The notes: generated from the sequence alone by a model not told the origin. DNA of 64,000 nucleotides from Pseudoxanthomonas sp. z9 (GCF_006542425.1 NZ_VFID01000001.1:1-64000); one strand, 5' to 3'. Positions 44,704 to 54,629 are shown, counted from the first letter of the stretch. Numbers and translations are program-made.

Positions 44704-46776
44704 TCAAGAGAAGTCGTAACTCATCTGCGGACCCGGCGGCGCCAGGAACTCGCCTTCGACGTAGTCCACCATCGAAGTGAACAGGAAACTCATCGTGGCC
44801 GCGTCGGCGACATGGTCGGCGATGGTCAGGATGCCTTGCGACTGCGCGCGCTCGGCAATCTCGCGGATCTTCAACTGGTGTTCCGGGGTCTTTGCCAGGT
44901 CGGCGCTGAACACGCGATCGATCTTCAGGAACGCCGGCTGGAAATGGGCCAACAACTGGAACGAGTCCAGGCCGGCGCCGAAATGCTCCAGGCCGACCTT
45001 GCAGCCCAGCTTCGATGCGCCGGCCTGGAATGCCTGCGCCTGGCGCAGGTGGGTGAACACCTTGGCCTCGGAGGCTTCCAGCCAAAGGCAGTCGCCGGGC
45101 ACGTCGTGCGCCGCCAGCTGTCTGGCGATGAGTTGCAGCAGGCGTTCGTCACCGAACGAGGTGGGGCTGACCTTGACCAGCAGGCGGGTCAGATAGCCCT
45201 TGCGGCGGCGTTCGCCCAGCACCTCGATGGCGCGGTTGACCACCCAGCGATTGATGGCGTCGAGCAGGCCGTGTTCCTCGGCGATGCCCATGAACGCCGG
45301 CGGCATCACCGTTTCGCCGTTCGAATCCAGGCGCAGCAGCGCTTCGTAGAGTTCGCCGGCCTCGCCCTGCAGGCTGACCACCGGCTGGTAGTAGAGCAGG
45401 AAATGATCATTGGCCAGCGCGTCCTGCAGGCGCGCGATCCAGTTCTGCACTCGCTCTTCCTCGGCCCGATCGACCGCGCCGGGATCGAAGATCTCGATGC
45501 GGTTCCCGCCCAGGCTGGTCGCGGTCTGCAGGCTGTCGGTGGCGCGGGTGAGCACCAGGCCGACGCTGGCGATCTTCTCGCCGATCTGGACGCCGCCGAT
45601 GCTGGCGGTGACCGCGGTGGAGCGATCGCCGGCGTTGAACACGTGCGAGGCGAAGGCCGCGCGCAGGGTCTCGGCCAGGGAGGCGGTCTGGGCGTGGTTG
45701 CCCTTGAGCAGTACCGCGAAGGTGCGCTCGCCGAAGCGGGCGGCGGTGGTGCGGCTGTCCAGCTTCTCGGCCAGGCGTTGCGCCATCGCCGCGATCAGGG
45801 CGTCGGCCGAGTCGATGCCGATGTCCTGCAGCAGGCGCTGGTAGTGGTCCGGCTCCAGCAGCAGCAGCGAATAATGCTCGCCACGCGCGACCTGGCTGAC
45901 CGCTTCCTCCAGCGCCTGCAGGAAGGTCGGGCGGTTGAACAGGCCGGTGACCACGTCGCGCTGGCGCAGATCCTCGACCTCGCGTGCCAGTTCCGGATCG
46001 AACTCCTCGCGGCGGCGGAACACGACCTGCACACAGGGCTCGCCCTCGTAGGTGGCGGTGGCGAACTCGAGCGTGGCGGGGAACTGGTCGCCGTCCAGGC
46101 TGCGCGCTTCAAGTTCGAAGCGCGGCGGCGGCGGCTCGCCCTTGCTGAGGTTCTTGAGCAGCTGCTTGAAATCGTTGACGTATTGCGGGGCCACCAGATC
46201 CAGCAGTGACAGGCCCTCGACCTCGTCGAAGGACTCGAAGCCGAGCATGTCCAGGTACGCCTCGTTGGCGCGGATGTGCATGCCTTCGTGGATATAGGCG
46301 ATCGGGTCGCGCGAGGAGGAGATGAGCGCGTCGCAGCGGCGCTCGATCTCGCGCAATTGCACGTCCAGCCGGCGGACCGCGCGGCGCGTTTCCAGATCCG
46401 ACCATTCGCTGCGCAGCACGTGCAGCAGGTGGTCGGAGCGGCCGCGCAGGACCAGGCCGCGGGCACCGCCGGCCTGATCGCTCAGCCAGTCGGCTTCGTT
46501 GATGGCGTCGGCCAGCACGATGACCGGAATGTCCTTGCCGCTGGCATCGACCGTGGACAGGACCCCGGCCAGCGGAATCCCGCGGGCCGAACGGGCGGCC
46601 AGGACCAGATCCATGGGTTGCGCGGCCACCATCTGCGCCAGCTCGTCGGCGTCCAGCGGGCGCAGCGGCCGCACGGCGATGCCCCCATTCCGCAGCGTAC
46701 TGACGATCGCCTCGGCGTCCTCGCCGCTGTCATCGACGATCATCAAACGGAGGGTGGAGTCTTTGCCGATCTGCAT
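44704..46776 (-). CDS. fimX: FimX-like c-di-GMP signalling protein (REC-like, PAS, GGDEF, EAL)
   Basis: 690 aa, the FimX length. Receiver-like domain 1-125 (LRLMIVDDSGEDAEAI), PAS about 145-260, GGDEF about 270-430 and EAL about 440-685. The GGDEF signature is degenerate (RFGERTF near 347), so no cyclase activity is expected. The EAL-domain start reads YEALLRLD near 477, but metal-site residues look changed (for example LKIDRVF where active enzymes have LKIDxSF), fitting a c-di-GMP receptor. FimX promotes type IV pilus twitching with PilZ and PilB in Xanthomonas and Pseudomonas; no pil gene is in the window. Confidence 0.85.
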   Translation of the reverse strand: MQIGKDSTLRLMIVDDSGEDAEAIVSTLRNGGIAVRPLRPLDADELAQMVAAQPMDLVLAARSARGIPLAGVLSTVDASGKDIPVIVLADAINEADWLSDQAGGARGLVLRGRSDHLLHVLRSEWSDLETRRAVRRLDVQLREIERRCDALISSSRDPIAYIHEGMHIRANEAYLDMLGFESFDEVEGLSLLDLVAPQYVNDFKQLLKNLSKGEPPPPRFELEARSLDGDQFPATLEFATATYEGEPCVQVVFRRREEFDPELAREVEDLRQRDVVTGLFNRPTFLQALEEAVSQVARGEHYSLLLLEPDHYQRLLQDIGIDSADALIAAMAQRLAEKLDSRTTAARFGERTFAVLLKGNHAQTASLAETLRAAFASHVFNAGDRSTAVTASIGGVQIGEKIASVGLVLTRATDSLQTATSLGGNRIEIFDPGAVDRAEEERVQNWIARLQDALANDHFLLYYQPVVSLQGEAGELYEALLRLDSNGETVMPPAFMGIAEEHGLLDAINRWVVNRAIEVLGERRRKGYLTRLLVKVSPTSFGDERLLQLIARQLAAHDVPGDCLWLEASEAKVFTHLRQAQAFQAGASKLGCKVGLEHFGAGLDSFQLLAHFQPAFLKIDRVFSADLAKTPEHQLKIREIAERAQSQGILTIADHVADAATMSFLFTSMVDYVEGEFLAPPGPQMSYDFS

Positions 46777-46878
46777 GCAGCGGTTCCGCCTTGGGAGCGC
46801 GTTTAATACACGAAGGGGCCGGAAGCGTCCAATGCGGGCGTCGCAAAAAGGCGCGACGGACGCTCCATCGCCGCGGGC

Positions 46879-47898
46879 TCAGAGCGGCCGTTTGCCGGTG
46901 TCACCCGGGATCTCGCGGACCAGCCGGGGCACCAGGTAGCCGGACAGGCGGGCGCGTAGTTCCGCATGCAGGGCCAGCGCCCGCTCGTCCGGGACCTCGA
47001 AATGGGCCACGCCCGCGACCCGGTCCAACTGGTGCAGGTAGTAGGGCAGGACCCCGGCGGCGAAACTGCGCTCGCCCAGGGCGGCCAGCGCATCCACGCT
47101 GTCGTTGACTCCACGCAGCAGCACGGCCTGGTTGAGCAGTTGCACGTCGGCCCCGCGCAGGCGGCCCAGGGCGGCATCGACGCCGGCATCGAACTCGTTG
47201 GCGTGGTTGGCATGGATGACGAAGGCGACCGGCCACGGCAGCCCGGCCAGCCAGCGGACCAGCCCCTCGTCGACCCGTTCCGGCAGCACTACCGGCAGGC
47301 GGCTGTGGATGCGCAGGCGGCGGATATGCCGGATGCCAGCCAGCGCGTCGGTCAGTTCGGCCAGCTTGGGCGTGGCCAGCGACAGCGGGTCGCCGCCGGA
47401 CAGCAGGACTTCCTCGATGCCTTCGTCGGCGCGAATGGCCTCCACCGCCTCGCGCCAGCCGTCGCGGGCGGCGGTTTCCTCGGCGTAGGGGAAATGCCGG
47501 CGGAAGCAGTAGCGGCAGTGCACCGCGCAGCTGCCGGTGGCGACCAGCAGGGCACGGCCCCGGTACTTCTGCAGGACCCCGGTGGCGGTGCGGGCGGCGG
47601 CGTCGCCGACGGCGTCCAGGCCGAAGCCCGGCACCGGCCGCATCTCCTCGTCCAGGGGTAGCACCTGGCGCAGCAGCGGGTCGTTCGCGTCGCCCGGCAC
47701 CATGCGGGCGACGAAGCCGCGCGGTACCCGCAACGGGAACTGGGCGGCGGCGCCTTCCGACAGGCGGCCGGCCAGGCCTTCCAGTTCCAGCGTCGCCAGC
47801 AGCTCATGCGGGTCGCGCACGGCGTCGCGCCAGGCGTCCTGCCAGCGGGCGCGGGGCAGGGGGGCGGGCTGCATGGGGAGGGGGGCTGCGGTTATCAT
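46879..47898 (-). CDS. epmB: EF-P beta-lysylation radical SAM enzyme (lysine 2,3-aminomutase-like)
   Basis: 339-aa radical SAM protein. Cluster motif [15 protein letters not shown] (CX3CX2C), [12 protein letters not shown] and [12 protein letters not shown]-terminal [18 protein letters not shown]. It converts alpha-lysine to (R)-beta-lysine for attachment to EF-P Lys34 by EpmA. The efp gene is divergent about 100 bases away, supporting the assignment. The ATG giving MITAAPLPM is used; a later ATG (MQPAPLPR) is possible. epmA is not in this window. Confidence 0.93.
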   Translation of the reverse strand: MITAAPLPMQPAPLPRARWQDAWRDAVRDPHELLATLELEGLAGRLSEGAAAQFPLRVPRGFVARMVPGDANDPLLRQVLPLDEEMRPVPGFGLDAVGDAAARTATGVLQKYRGRALLVATGSCAVHCRYCFRRHFPYAEETAARDGWREAVEAIRADEGIEEVLLSGGDPLSLATPKLAELTDALAGIRHIRRLRIHSRLPVVLPERVDEGLVRWLAGLPWPVAFVIHANHANEFDAGVDAALGRLRGADVQLLNQAVLLRGVNDSVDALAALGERSFAAGVLPYYLHQLDRVAGVAHFEVPDERALALHAELRARLSGYLVPRLVREIPGDTGKRPL

Positions 47899-48001
47899 GT
47901 GCGGGTCTGAAAACAAAACGCCCGCCGGTCCTGGCGGGTTCCCCATTCTATCCGGCCAGCCGCCTCCCGCGGCGGGTTTGTCTTACCCCAAGGAGTACCC
48001 C

Positions 48002-48568
48002 ATGGCCAGTTACGGCATGAACGACGTCAAGAACGGGATGAAGATCCTGGTCAACAACGAACCGTCCATCATCACCGACACCGAATACGTCAAGCCGGGC
48101 AAGGGCCAGGCCTTCACCCGCGTGAAGTACCGCCAGATCCGCACCGGCCGCGTGCAGGAAGTCACCATGAAGAGCACTGACTCGGTCGAGGCCGCCGACG
48201 TGGTGGATACCGACATGCAGTACCTGTATTCGGATGGCGAGTACTGGCACTTCATGCAGCAGGAAACCTTCGAGCAGGTCCAGGCCGACAAGGCCGGCAT
48301 GGCCGGCGCCGAGAAGTGGCTGAAGGGCGAGGAAGAGTGCGTGGTGACCCTGTTCAACGGCACCCCGATCCAGGTCACCCCGCCGAACTTCGTCGAACTG
48401 AAGATCGTCGAGACCGATCCGGGCGTTCGTGGCGACACCTCCGGCGGCGGCGGCAAGCCGGCCACCCTGGAGACCGGCGCGGTCGTGCGTGTGCCTTTGT
48501 TCGTAGGCCAGGAAGAAATCATCAAGGTCGACACCCGCACCGGCGACTACGTCAGCCGCGTGAAGTGA
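48002..48568 (+). CDS. efp: Elongation factor P
   Basis: 188-aa translation factor that rescues ribosomes stalled at polyproline. The modification-site lysine is K34 in [13 protein letters not shown], the type modified by EpmA/EpmB. KOW-like N-domain and two OB domains ([38 protein letters not shown]) are complete. AAGGAG lies six bases before the ATG. Divergent from epmB. Confidence 0.97.
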   Translation: MASYGMNDVKNGMKILVNNEPSIITDTEYVKPGKGQAFTRVKYRQIRTGRVQEVTMKSTDSVEAADVVDTDMQYLYSDGEYWHFMQQETFEQVQADKAGMAGAEKWLKGEEECVVTLFNGTPIQVTPPNFVELKIVETDPGVRGDTSGGGGKPATLETGAVVRVPLFVGQEEIIKVDTRTGDYVSRVK

Positions 48569-48606
48569 CGCAACGGCGCGCCCGCAAGCGGGCGCCCTTG
48601 CCGTTG

Positions 48607-48715
48607 CGTCATCCCGGCGAAAGCCAGGATCCATTTTGCTTTTGTGGTTGCTTTTGCGTTTGCAAGCCCGAAGCACGAGCAACAGCAAGATGGTCCGGCT
48701 TCCGCCGGGACGACG
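48607..48715. repeat. REPIN-like element, family C
   Basis: Inverted arms CGTCATCCCGGCGAAAGCC... (from 48607) and ...GGCTTCCGCCGGGACGACG (to 48715) around an inner region that is itself partly complementary. The arm is a common xanthomonad intergenic repeat. It lies between efp and the deaminase gene and may affect the end of the efp transcript. Confidence 0.75.
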
Positions 48716-48843
48716 AGAGAAATACCCGGCGGCGGCGAGGTGAGTGCACCGATGCGAGCCGAGCCGCCTCCGACCGGAAGCACCGACGCCGTGAATCGCT
48801 GGCCTGATTCCGGTTACCCGCGGCACCACGGATACGAGGACGC

Positions 48844-50187
48844 ATGACCCACGACACCCGCCCCGAAGCCTGCGATCTCCTCATTGAAGCCGGTTTCGTC
48901 ATCCCGGTGATGCCGCACGGCGTGGTGCTGGAAGACCATGCGGTGGCGGTGAAGGGCGGCGACATCCTCGCCATCCTGCCGATCGCCGACGCCCGCCAGC
49001 GTTTCGCGCCGACGCGGGTGGTGTCGCGGCCGGAGGCGGCGCTGCTGCCCGGTCTGGTCAACGCGCATACCCACAATCCGATGACGCTGCTGCGCGGCAT
49101 CGCCGACGACCTGCCGCTGATGGAATGGTTGCAGAACCACATCTGGCCGGTGGAAGCGGCGGTGATCGGCCCGGAATTCGTCGCCGACGGCACCACCCTG
49201 GCGATCGCCGAGATGCTGCGCGGCGGCACCACCTGCGCCAATGAGAACTATTTCTTCCCCGACGTGCAGGCCGCGGTCTACAAGCGCCATGGCTTCCGTG
49301 CGCGGGTGGGCCTGCCGGTGATCGATTTCCCGACCGCCTGGGCCAGGACCAGCGACGAGTATTTCGACCGCGCCGGCGAGGTCCATGATCAGTGGCGCGG
49401 CGATCCGCTGGTGGACACCGCGTTCGCGCCGCACGCGCCCTACACGGTCAACGACGCCAATTTCGAGCGGGTGCGGATGCTGTCGGACCAGCTCGACGTG
49501 CCGGTGCACCTGCACACCCACGAAACCGCGCAGGAGATCACCGACTCGCTGAAGCAGTACGGCCAGCGCCCGCTGGCGCGCCTGGATCGCCTGGGCCTGG
49601 TCAACGACCGCCTGATCGCGGTGCACATGACCCAGCTGACCGAGGCTGAGATCCACCTGTGCGCCGAGCGCGGCGTGTCGGTGGTGCATTGCCCGGAATC
49701 CAACCTCAAGCTGGCCTCCGGTTTCTGCCCGGCCTGCGCGTTGCAACGCGCGGGCGTCAACCTGGCCATTGGCACCGACGGCTGCGCCAGCAACAACGAT
49801 CTGGACATGTTCAGCGAGACCCGCACCGCGGCGCAGCTGGCCAAGGCGGTCGCGAACGACGCCACCGCGCTTGACGCCGCGACCGCGCTGCATGCGGCCA
49901 CGCTCGGCGGCGCGCGCGCGCTGGGCTACGGCGACCGCATCGGTTCGATCGAACCGGGCAAGCAGGCCGACCTGATCTGCGTGGATCTGGGCGCGCTGGA
50001 AACCCAGCCGTTGCACCACGTCGTTTCCCAGCTCATCTACGCCACCGGCCGACACCAGGTCAGCGATGTCTGGATCGCCGGCCAGCCGCGGCTGGTGCAG
50101 CGCGAACTGGTCGACATGGACACGGCCGGCCTGATCGCCAACGCGCGCCAATGGCGCGAGCGCATCCGCCTGCTGCACGGCGGCTGA
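48844..50187 (+). CDS. mtaD: 5-methylthioadenosine/S-adenosylhomocysteine deaminase (TRZ/ATZ family)
   Basis: 447-aa amidohydrolase. Metal motifs NAHTHNPM (HxH), [10 protein letters not shown], and [15 protein letters not shown] with the catalytic aspartate; FAPHAPYTV lies between. It deaminates MTA/SAH to the inosine forms in a methionine-salvage variant. The TRZ/ATZ family also includes chlorohydrolases, so substrate is inferred. It is followed 64 bases later by ubiG, a SAM-dependent enzyme, which agrees loosely with SAH turnover. Confidence 0.88.
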   Translation: MTHDTRPEACDLLIEAGFVIPVMPHGVVLEDHAVAVKGGDILAILPIADARQRFAPTRVVSRPEAALLPGLVNAHTHNPMTLLRGIADDLPLMEWLQNHIWPVEAAVIGPEFVADGTTLAIAEMLRGGTTCANENYFFPDVQAAVYKRHGFRARVGLPVIDFPTAWARTSDEYFDRAGEVHDQWRGDPLVDTAFAPHAPYTVNDANFERVRMLSDQLDVPVHLHTHETAQEITDSLKQYGQRPLARLDRLGLVNDRLIAVHMTQLTEAEIHLCAERGVSVVHCPESNLKLASGFCPACALQRAGVNLAIGTDGCASNNDLDMFSETRTAAQLAKAVANDATALDAATALHAATLGGARALGYGDRIGSIEPGKQADLICVDLGALETQPLHHVVSQLIYATGRHQVSDVWIAGQPRLVQRELVDMDTAGLIANARQWRERIRLLHGG

Positions 50188-50251
50188 TATCCGATTTTCC
50201 GCCGGCGTCCGCCCTTCCGGGGCGGGCAACGGCCACAGCCGGGGTGACCCC

Positions 50252-50980
50252 ATGACCTCCACCGCTTCATCCGCGCCCTCCAGCGACAACTTCGATCAGG
50301 CCGAACTGGACAAGTTCGGCGCGCTCGCCAACCGCTGGTGGGACGAGCAGGGCCCGCAGAAGGCGCTGCACGCGCTCAATCCGGTGCGCCTGGATTATGT
50401 GCGCCAGCGCGTGTCGCTGGCCGGCGCGCAGGCGCTGGACGTCGGCTGCGGCGGCGGCCTGCTCAGCGAGGCGCTGGCCAAGGCCGGCGCGCAGGTCACC
50501 GCGATCGATCTGGCGCCGGAACTGATCAAGGTGGCGCGCCTGCACAAGCTCGAATCCGGCGTGCAGGTCGACTATCAATTGCGTTCGGTCGAGTCGCTGG
50601 CCGAGGAGCGTCCCGGCAGCTTCGACGTCGTGACCTGCATGGAAATGCTGGAGCACGTGCCGGATCCGGCGGCGATCATCGAGGCCTGCGCGCGCCTGTT
50701 GAAACCCGGCGGCCGGCTGTTCCTGTCCACCCTCAACCGCACCCCGGCCGCGTTCGCGCTGGCCATCGTGGGGGCCGAGTACGTGGCCCGCCTGCTGCCC
50801 ACCGGCACCCATCACTACCAGGACTTCATCAAGCCGTCCGAACTGGCCGCCTGGCTGCGCCGGTCCAGCCTGCAACTGGAGGATGTCAGCGGCCTGGCCT
50901 ACGAGCCGTGGCGGCAACGCGCGCGACTGGCGCGCCGCACCGACGTCAACTACCTGGCCTGCGCGGTGAAGGCGGCATGA
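50252..50980 (+). CDS. ubiG: Ubiquinone biosynthesis O-methyltransferase
   Basis: 242-aa SAM methyltransferase for both O-methylations of ubiquinone. It has [20 protein letters not shown], motif [42 protein letters not shown] and the UbiG-specific [17 protein letters not shown]. The stop overlaps the next gene (ATGA), so it is coupled to the HAD phosphatase. Confidence 0.95.
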   Translation: MTSTASSAPSSDNFDQAELDKFGALANRWWDEQGPQKALHALNPVRLDYVRQRVSLAGAQALDVGCGGGLLSEALAKAGAQVTAIDLAPELIKVARLHKLESGVQVDYQLRSVESLAEERPGSFDVVTCMEMLEHVPDPAAIIEACARLLKPGGRLFLSTLNRTPAAFALAIVGAEYVARLLPTGTHHYQDFIKPSELAAWLRRSSLQLEDVSGLAYEPWRQRARLARRTDVNYLACAVKAA

Positions 50981-51690
50981 GCCGGATCGATCGCGACGAA
51001 CCGCCGGTCCGTTCCGGCTTCCCGGCGGTGGCCCTGTTCGACCTCGACGGCACGCTGCTGGACAGCGCGCCGGACTTCGTCGCCACCGCCAACCGCATGC
51101 TCGCCGCGCGCGGGCGCGCACCGGTGACCCTGGCGGATCTGCGCCCGCACGTGTCCAAGGGATCGCGGGCGATGGTGGGCGCGGCGTTCCCGGATCTGGA
51201 CGTCGCCGCGCGCGACGCGCTGGTCCCGGAGTTCCTGGTGATCTACCAGGAGGAACTGGGGCGCCACAGCCATCCGTTCGACGGCGTGGAAGCGATGCTG
51301 GCCGCGCTGGAAGCCGCCGGCACGCGCTGGGGCATCGTCACCAACAAGCCCGAATACCTCGCGCGCGACGTGCTGCCGGCCGAAGGCTGGCAGGAACGCT
51401 GTGCGGTCCTGATCGGCGGCGACACCCTGGCCGAGCGCAAGCCGCACCCGCTGCCGTTGCAGGTGGCCGCCGAGCGACTGGGCGTGGCTTGCAGCGACTG
51501 TGTCTACGTCGGCGATGACGAACGCGACATCGTCGCCGCGCGCGCGGCCGGCATGCCGTCGATCGCCGCGCTGTGGGGCTATCGCCTGGACGGCGATGAT
51601 CCGGAAAGCTGGCAGGCCGACCGCATGTGCGCCGAGCCGGGCGAACTCGCCGTGGCCGACGCCTGGCCGTTGGTCACCGACGCGGCCTGA
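50977..51690 (+). CDS. HAD-IA phosphatase (MupP / Gph-like)
   Basis: 237-aa haloacid-dehalogenase phosphatase. Motif [15 protein letters not shown], motif II region GIVTNKP, motif III lysine in [10 protein letters not shown] and motif [19 protein letters not shown]. Annotated in many genomes as phosphoglycolate phosphatase. In Pseudomonas the gene directly after ubiG is mupP, the MurNAc-6-phosphate phosphatase of peptidoglycan recycling; the same coupling to ubiG here favours MupP. Sequence alone does not separate the two. Confidence 0.85.
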   Translation: MSRIDRDEPPVRSGFPAVALFDLDGTLLDSAPDFVATANRMLAARGRAPVTLADLRPHVSKGSRAMVGAAFPDLDVAARDALVPEFLVIYQEELGRHSHPFDGVEAMLAALEAAGTRWGIVTNKPEYLARDVLPAEGWQERCAVLIGGDTLAERKPHPLPLQVAAERLGVACSDCVYVGDDERDIVAARAAGMPSIAALWGYRLDGDDPESWQADRMCAEPGELAVADAWPLVTDAA

Positions 51691-51721
51691 CCCGCCATCC
51701 CGATTCTTGCAGCCGTCCGCC

Positions 51722-52426
51722 GTGTCCGATTCCTCCGCTCTCGAAAGCTTCCTCGACAAATGGCGCCAGCGCTGGCCGGAATGGCAGGTCGCCGAGATCT
51801 TCGTCACCCCGGAACGGCGCGCGCTGGCGGAAGCGTGGTTCTCGCTGCTGCAGGAGTTCGACGACATCCTCAACGTTGCCGGCGATCCCATGCCGGCCGA
51901 CGCCAAGCTGGCCTGGTGGGGCGAGGAATTGCGCAGTTGGGCGGATCGCCGCTCGCGTCATCCGCTGGGACGGCGGCTGGAACCGGTGCCTGCGCCGTGG
52001 GCGGGATTGGCCGATGCGCTGCCCACGCTGATCGCGGTGCGTGAGGCCGCCACCGACAACGATGCCGCCTTCGCCCAACTGAGGGCTTATGGCGAGGCGG
52101 TGGCCGCGGTGGAAGCCGCGGTCCTGGGCGGGGCGCCGGACGCCGCGGCGGTGATTGCCCGGACCCTGGCAACCCGCTTGGCCGACACCGCGACCGCGGC
52201 GCTGCCGCAGTCGGTGGCAGGCAATGACGAGCGCGCGCGGTTGCGTGACTGGGCGCGCACGCTGGACCGGCGCTGGCCGGCGGCATCCGGCGCAAGCCGG
52301 GAACGGCGCATCGTCGACGCCTTCGCCCATGCCCGCCTGCGCCGGTTCGCCAAGGCGGGGGAGGCCACCGCATTGCCGTCCCGCCTGCGCCTGCTGCTGG
52401 GCGCCTGGAACGCCGCGCGCGGCTGA
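51722..52426 (+). CDS. Squalene/phytoene-synthase-like protein
   Basis: 234 aa, GTG start. The helical protein keeps the squalene/phytoene synthase-like stretch ADAKLAWWGEELRSW near 60-75 but I do not find the two DxxxD prenyl-diphosphate motifs: one region reads EFDDILN and the other has none. So it is probably a non-catalytic or divergent member (NDUFAF6-like group). It sits 31 bases after the HAD phosphatase in the ubiG operon, which could point to a quinone or respiratory role. Function unproven. Confidence 0.6.
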   Translation: MSDSSALESFLDKWRQRWPEWQVAEIFVTPERRALAEAWFSLLQEFDDILNVAGDPMPADAKLAWWGEELRSWADRRSRHPLGRRLEPVPAPWAGLADALPTLIAVREAATDNDAAFAQLRAYGEAVAAVEAAVLGGAPDAAAVIARTLATRLADTATAALPQSVAGNDERARLRDWARTLDRRWPAASGASRERRIVDAFAHARLRRFAKAGEATALPSRLRLLLGAWNAARG

Positions 52427-52554
52427 ACGGAAAACCCGCGATGGACGCAGCCCATCGCTGCGATAGGCGCGCGGATTCGCCGTAACGGACTGTTTCATCT
52501 GGCGATTCAGGGCTGGGAGTACAATGCGGGCCTGTTTTCTCCCCCCGTACCGAC

Positions 52555-53487
52555 ATGGCCTCCGTTCCTCCCGTGGCGCCACGCGCCGATCTTCCCGACG
52601 TCGCCCACCAGAGCGTGCCGCTGGCACGCGCGCTGGACTGGGTGGGCATGGAAGGCATCGCCCTGCCGGTGCGCATCGGCGATGGCGAGGGCGGGCAGTT
52701 GCAGGTGCCGGCGAACATCGACGTGTTCGTCAACCTGACCAATCCGGACGCCCGCGGCATCCACATGTCGCGCCTGTACCTGCACCTGCAGGACGGGCTG
52801 TCGCGCGAGGCCATCACCCCGGCCGGGTTGCGCCACCTGTTGCAGGAAGGCGTGGCTTCGCAGCAGGGGCTCGCGAACCAGGCCCGCATCCGCCTGCGCT
52901 ATGACGCGCTGCTGCGCCGGCGCGCGCTGGAAAGCGAGTACTCCGGCTGGAAGCGCTATCCGGTCGAGATCGACGCCACCCTGGCGGACGGTCACCTGCA
53001 CCTGGCGCTGTCGTTCTCGGTCGAATACTCAAGCACCTGCCCGGCCTCGGCGGCGCTGTCGCGCCAGGCCAATGCCGAGCGGTTCGCGGAGGATTTCGCC
53101 GCCGCCCACCCGCTGTCGGTCGGCGTGGTCCGCGACTGGCTGGCGTCCGAGCGTGGGCTGGCGGCGACGCCGCACGCGCAGCGCAGCCGCGCCAGCGTGC
53201 GGGTCGAATTGCGCCCGCAGTTCGAGGAACTACCGCTGGTGGCGCTGATCGATGCGATCGAGGCCGCGCTGGGCACGCCGGTGCAGACCGCGGTCAAGCG
53301 GGTCGACGAACAGGCCTTCGCGCGCCTGAACGCGGAGAACCTGATGTTCTGCGAGGATGCCGCGCGCCGCGTGGCGGCCGCGCTCTCGCAGGACCCGCAC
53401 GTGGCCCGTTACGACGCCACCGTCGCCCATTTCGAAAGCCTTCACCCGCACGACGCGGTGGCCCGCGTCAGCGGCAGCAACGGCTGA
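52555..53487 (+). CDS. folE2: GTP cyclohydrolase FolE2
   Basis: 310-aa type IB cyclohydrolase giving dihydroneopterin triphosphate for folate. Signatures: NIDVFVNLTNPDARGIHMSRLY, AHPLSVGVVRDWLASERG-like region, SFSVEYSSTCPASAALSRQ with the conserved Cys, and C-terminal NLMFCEDAARRVAAAL. Unlike FolE, the family does not need zinc and is often induced by zinc lack through Zur. TACAAT at 52520-52525 is a possible -10; I see no Zur-box palindrome. Confidence 0.93.
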   Translation: MASVPPVAPRADLPDVAHQSVPLARALDWVGMEGIALPVRIGDGEGGQLQVPANIDVFVNLTNPDARGIHMSRLYLHLQDGLSREAITPAGLRHLLQEGVASQQGLANQARIRLRYDALLRRRALESEYSGWKRYPVEIDATLADGHLHLALSFSVEYSSTCPASAALSRQANAERFAEDFAAAHPLSVGVVRDWLASERGLAATPHAQRSRASVRVELRPQFEELPLVALIDAIEAALGTPVQTAVKRVDEQAFARLNAENLMFCEDAARRVAAALSQDPHVARYDATVAHFESLHPHDAVARVSGSNG

Positions 53488-53516
53488 GCCGTCTCCCGCG
53501 CAAACCGGGAAAAGCT

Positions 53517-53572
53517 CGCGACTCACGTCGCTCCCACAAAAAGCTTCCCCTGTAGGAGCGACGTCAGTCGCG
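53517..53572. repeat. REP family B inverted repeat, copy 1
   Basis: Arms CGCGACTCACGTCGCTCC and GGAGCGACGTCAGTCGCG, 56 bp in total, forming a long hairpin. Same family as the copy at 53662-53716. Family is widespread between genes of xanthomonads and pseudomonads (GTAGGAGCGAC type). Confidence 0.8.
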
Positions 53573-53661
53573 ACCGCAACCTGCGCGTTGCCCGTACCTG
53601 TCATCGGCGACGCCTGCCTGCCTTGCTTGCCAATACTCCATCGCAATCGGACCGAAAAGCT

Positions 53662-53716
53662 CGCGTCTTACGTCGCTCCTACAAGGGGAATTCTCGTGGG
53701 AGCGACGTAAGTCGCG
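53662..53716. repeat. REP family B inverted repeat, copy 2
   Basis: Arms CGCGTCTTACGTCGCTCC and GGAGCGACGTAAGTCGCG around 19 bases. Ends 19 bases before the convergent M23 peptidase stop, so it could also form the 3' hairpin of that message. Confidence 0.8.
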
Positions 53717-53735
53717 AAAGCCGGTGAACCCACAA

Positions 53736-54629
53736 TCACTTCGCCGCGGCAGGCTGCGCGCGCTCCAGCACCAGCAGCGGATCGATGCGCACGTCGAACC
53801 AGTTCATGCCCCAGTGCAGGTGCGGGCCGGTGGCGCGCCCGGTGGCGCCGACCGCGCCGATGACCTGGCCCTGTTCAACGCGATCGCCGACCTTCACGTC
53901 GATGCGCGACAGGTGCAGGAAATTGGAGCTGACCCCGTAGCCGTGATCCAACAGCAGGGTGCCGCCGGTCAGGTACAGATCCGGGCCGGCGAAGGTCACC
54001 ACGCCGGCCGCCGGCGCCTTGACCGGCGTGCCGTTGGGCGCGGCGATGTCCATGCCCGAATGGCCGGAACCGGGTTGCCCGTTGTAGACGCGTGCATTGC
54101 CAAAGCGGCCGCTGATGCGCCCCTGCACCGGCCAGATGAAGGCTTGGGTGAAATCGGTGCGGTCGTCGTCGCGCGCGCGCGCGGCGGTGACCTGTGCCTG
54201 CTCGCGCCGGATCCGCTCGGCGATCGCCGGTGGCGGATTGACCGTCTTCGGCGGCACGCCGTTGATCCGCTCCACCGGCCAGTCGCGCGGCGTCACCATG
54301 ATGCGCGCGGTTTCCCGGCGCCCGGACGGCGTCGTCACCTCGACACTCAGCGGGCCCGCTTCATCGCGGCCGACCCCGAACACCACCGTGCCATAGCCGC
54401 TGGTGCGCAACGCGCGGTTGGCATAACGCACCTGGCTGCCGGGCGGCACTTTGCCGAACACCAGCGCGCCCTGCGAGACCTGCGGCGGAAACACCACGCG
54501 CTCGTCCTGCACACCGGCGGGCGCGGGGCCATAGGTGCCCTCTGACAACACCTCCTGCGCCAGCGCCGGCCGGGCAGGGGAGAGCAGTGAGGCCAGGCCC
54601 AGCGCGCAGGTCGCGCCGGCCAGGCGCAT
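53736..54629 (-). CDS. M23-family metallopeptidase
   Basis: 297-aa exported protein with signal peptide (ATCALGLASLLSPARPALAQ). An N-terminal beta domain (residues about 45-130) precedes the LytM/M23 domain: zinc ligands in GSGHSGMDIAAP and HLHWGMNW, with GRFGNARVYNG. Both zinc motifs are intact, so an active endopeptidase cutting peptidoglycan cross-bridges is likely. Its ATG shares one base with the dihydroorotase stop (TGATG), giving coupling. Open frame upstream of 54629 belongs to the dihydroorotase shadow. Confidence 0.88.
   Translation of the reverse strand: MRLAGATCALGLASLLSPARPALAQEVLSEGTYGPAPAGVQDERVVFPPQVSQGALVFGKVPPGSQVRYANRALRTSGYGTVVFGVGRDEAGPLSVEVTTPSGRRETARIMVTPRDWPVERINGVPPKTVNPPPAIAERIRREQAQVTAARARDDDRTDFTQAFIWPVQGRISGRFGNARVYNGQPGSGHSGMDIAAPNGTPVKAPAAGVVTFAGPDLYLTGGTLLLDHGYGVSSNFLHLSRIDVKVGDRVEQGQVIGAVGATGRATGPHLHWGMNWFDVRIDPLLVLERAQPAAAK

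Noticed and set aside
52427-52554. Zur box upstream of folE2
   Set aside because: I looked for an AT-rich GTTATA...TATAAC-type palindrome and found none; only a TACAAT-like -10.
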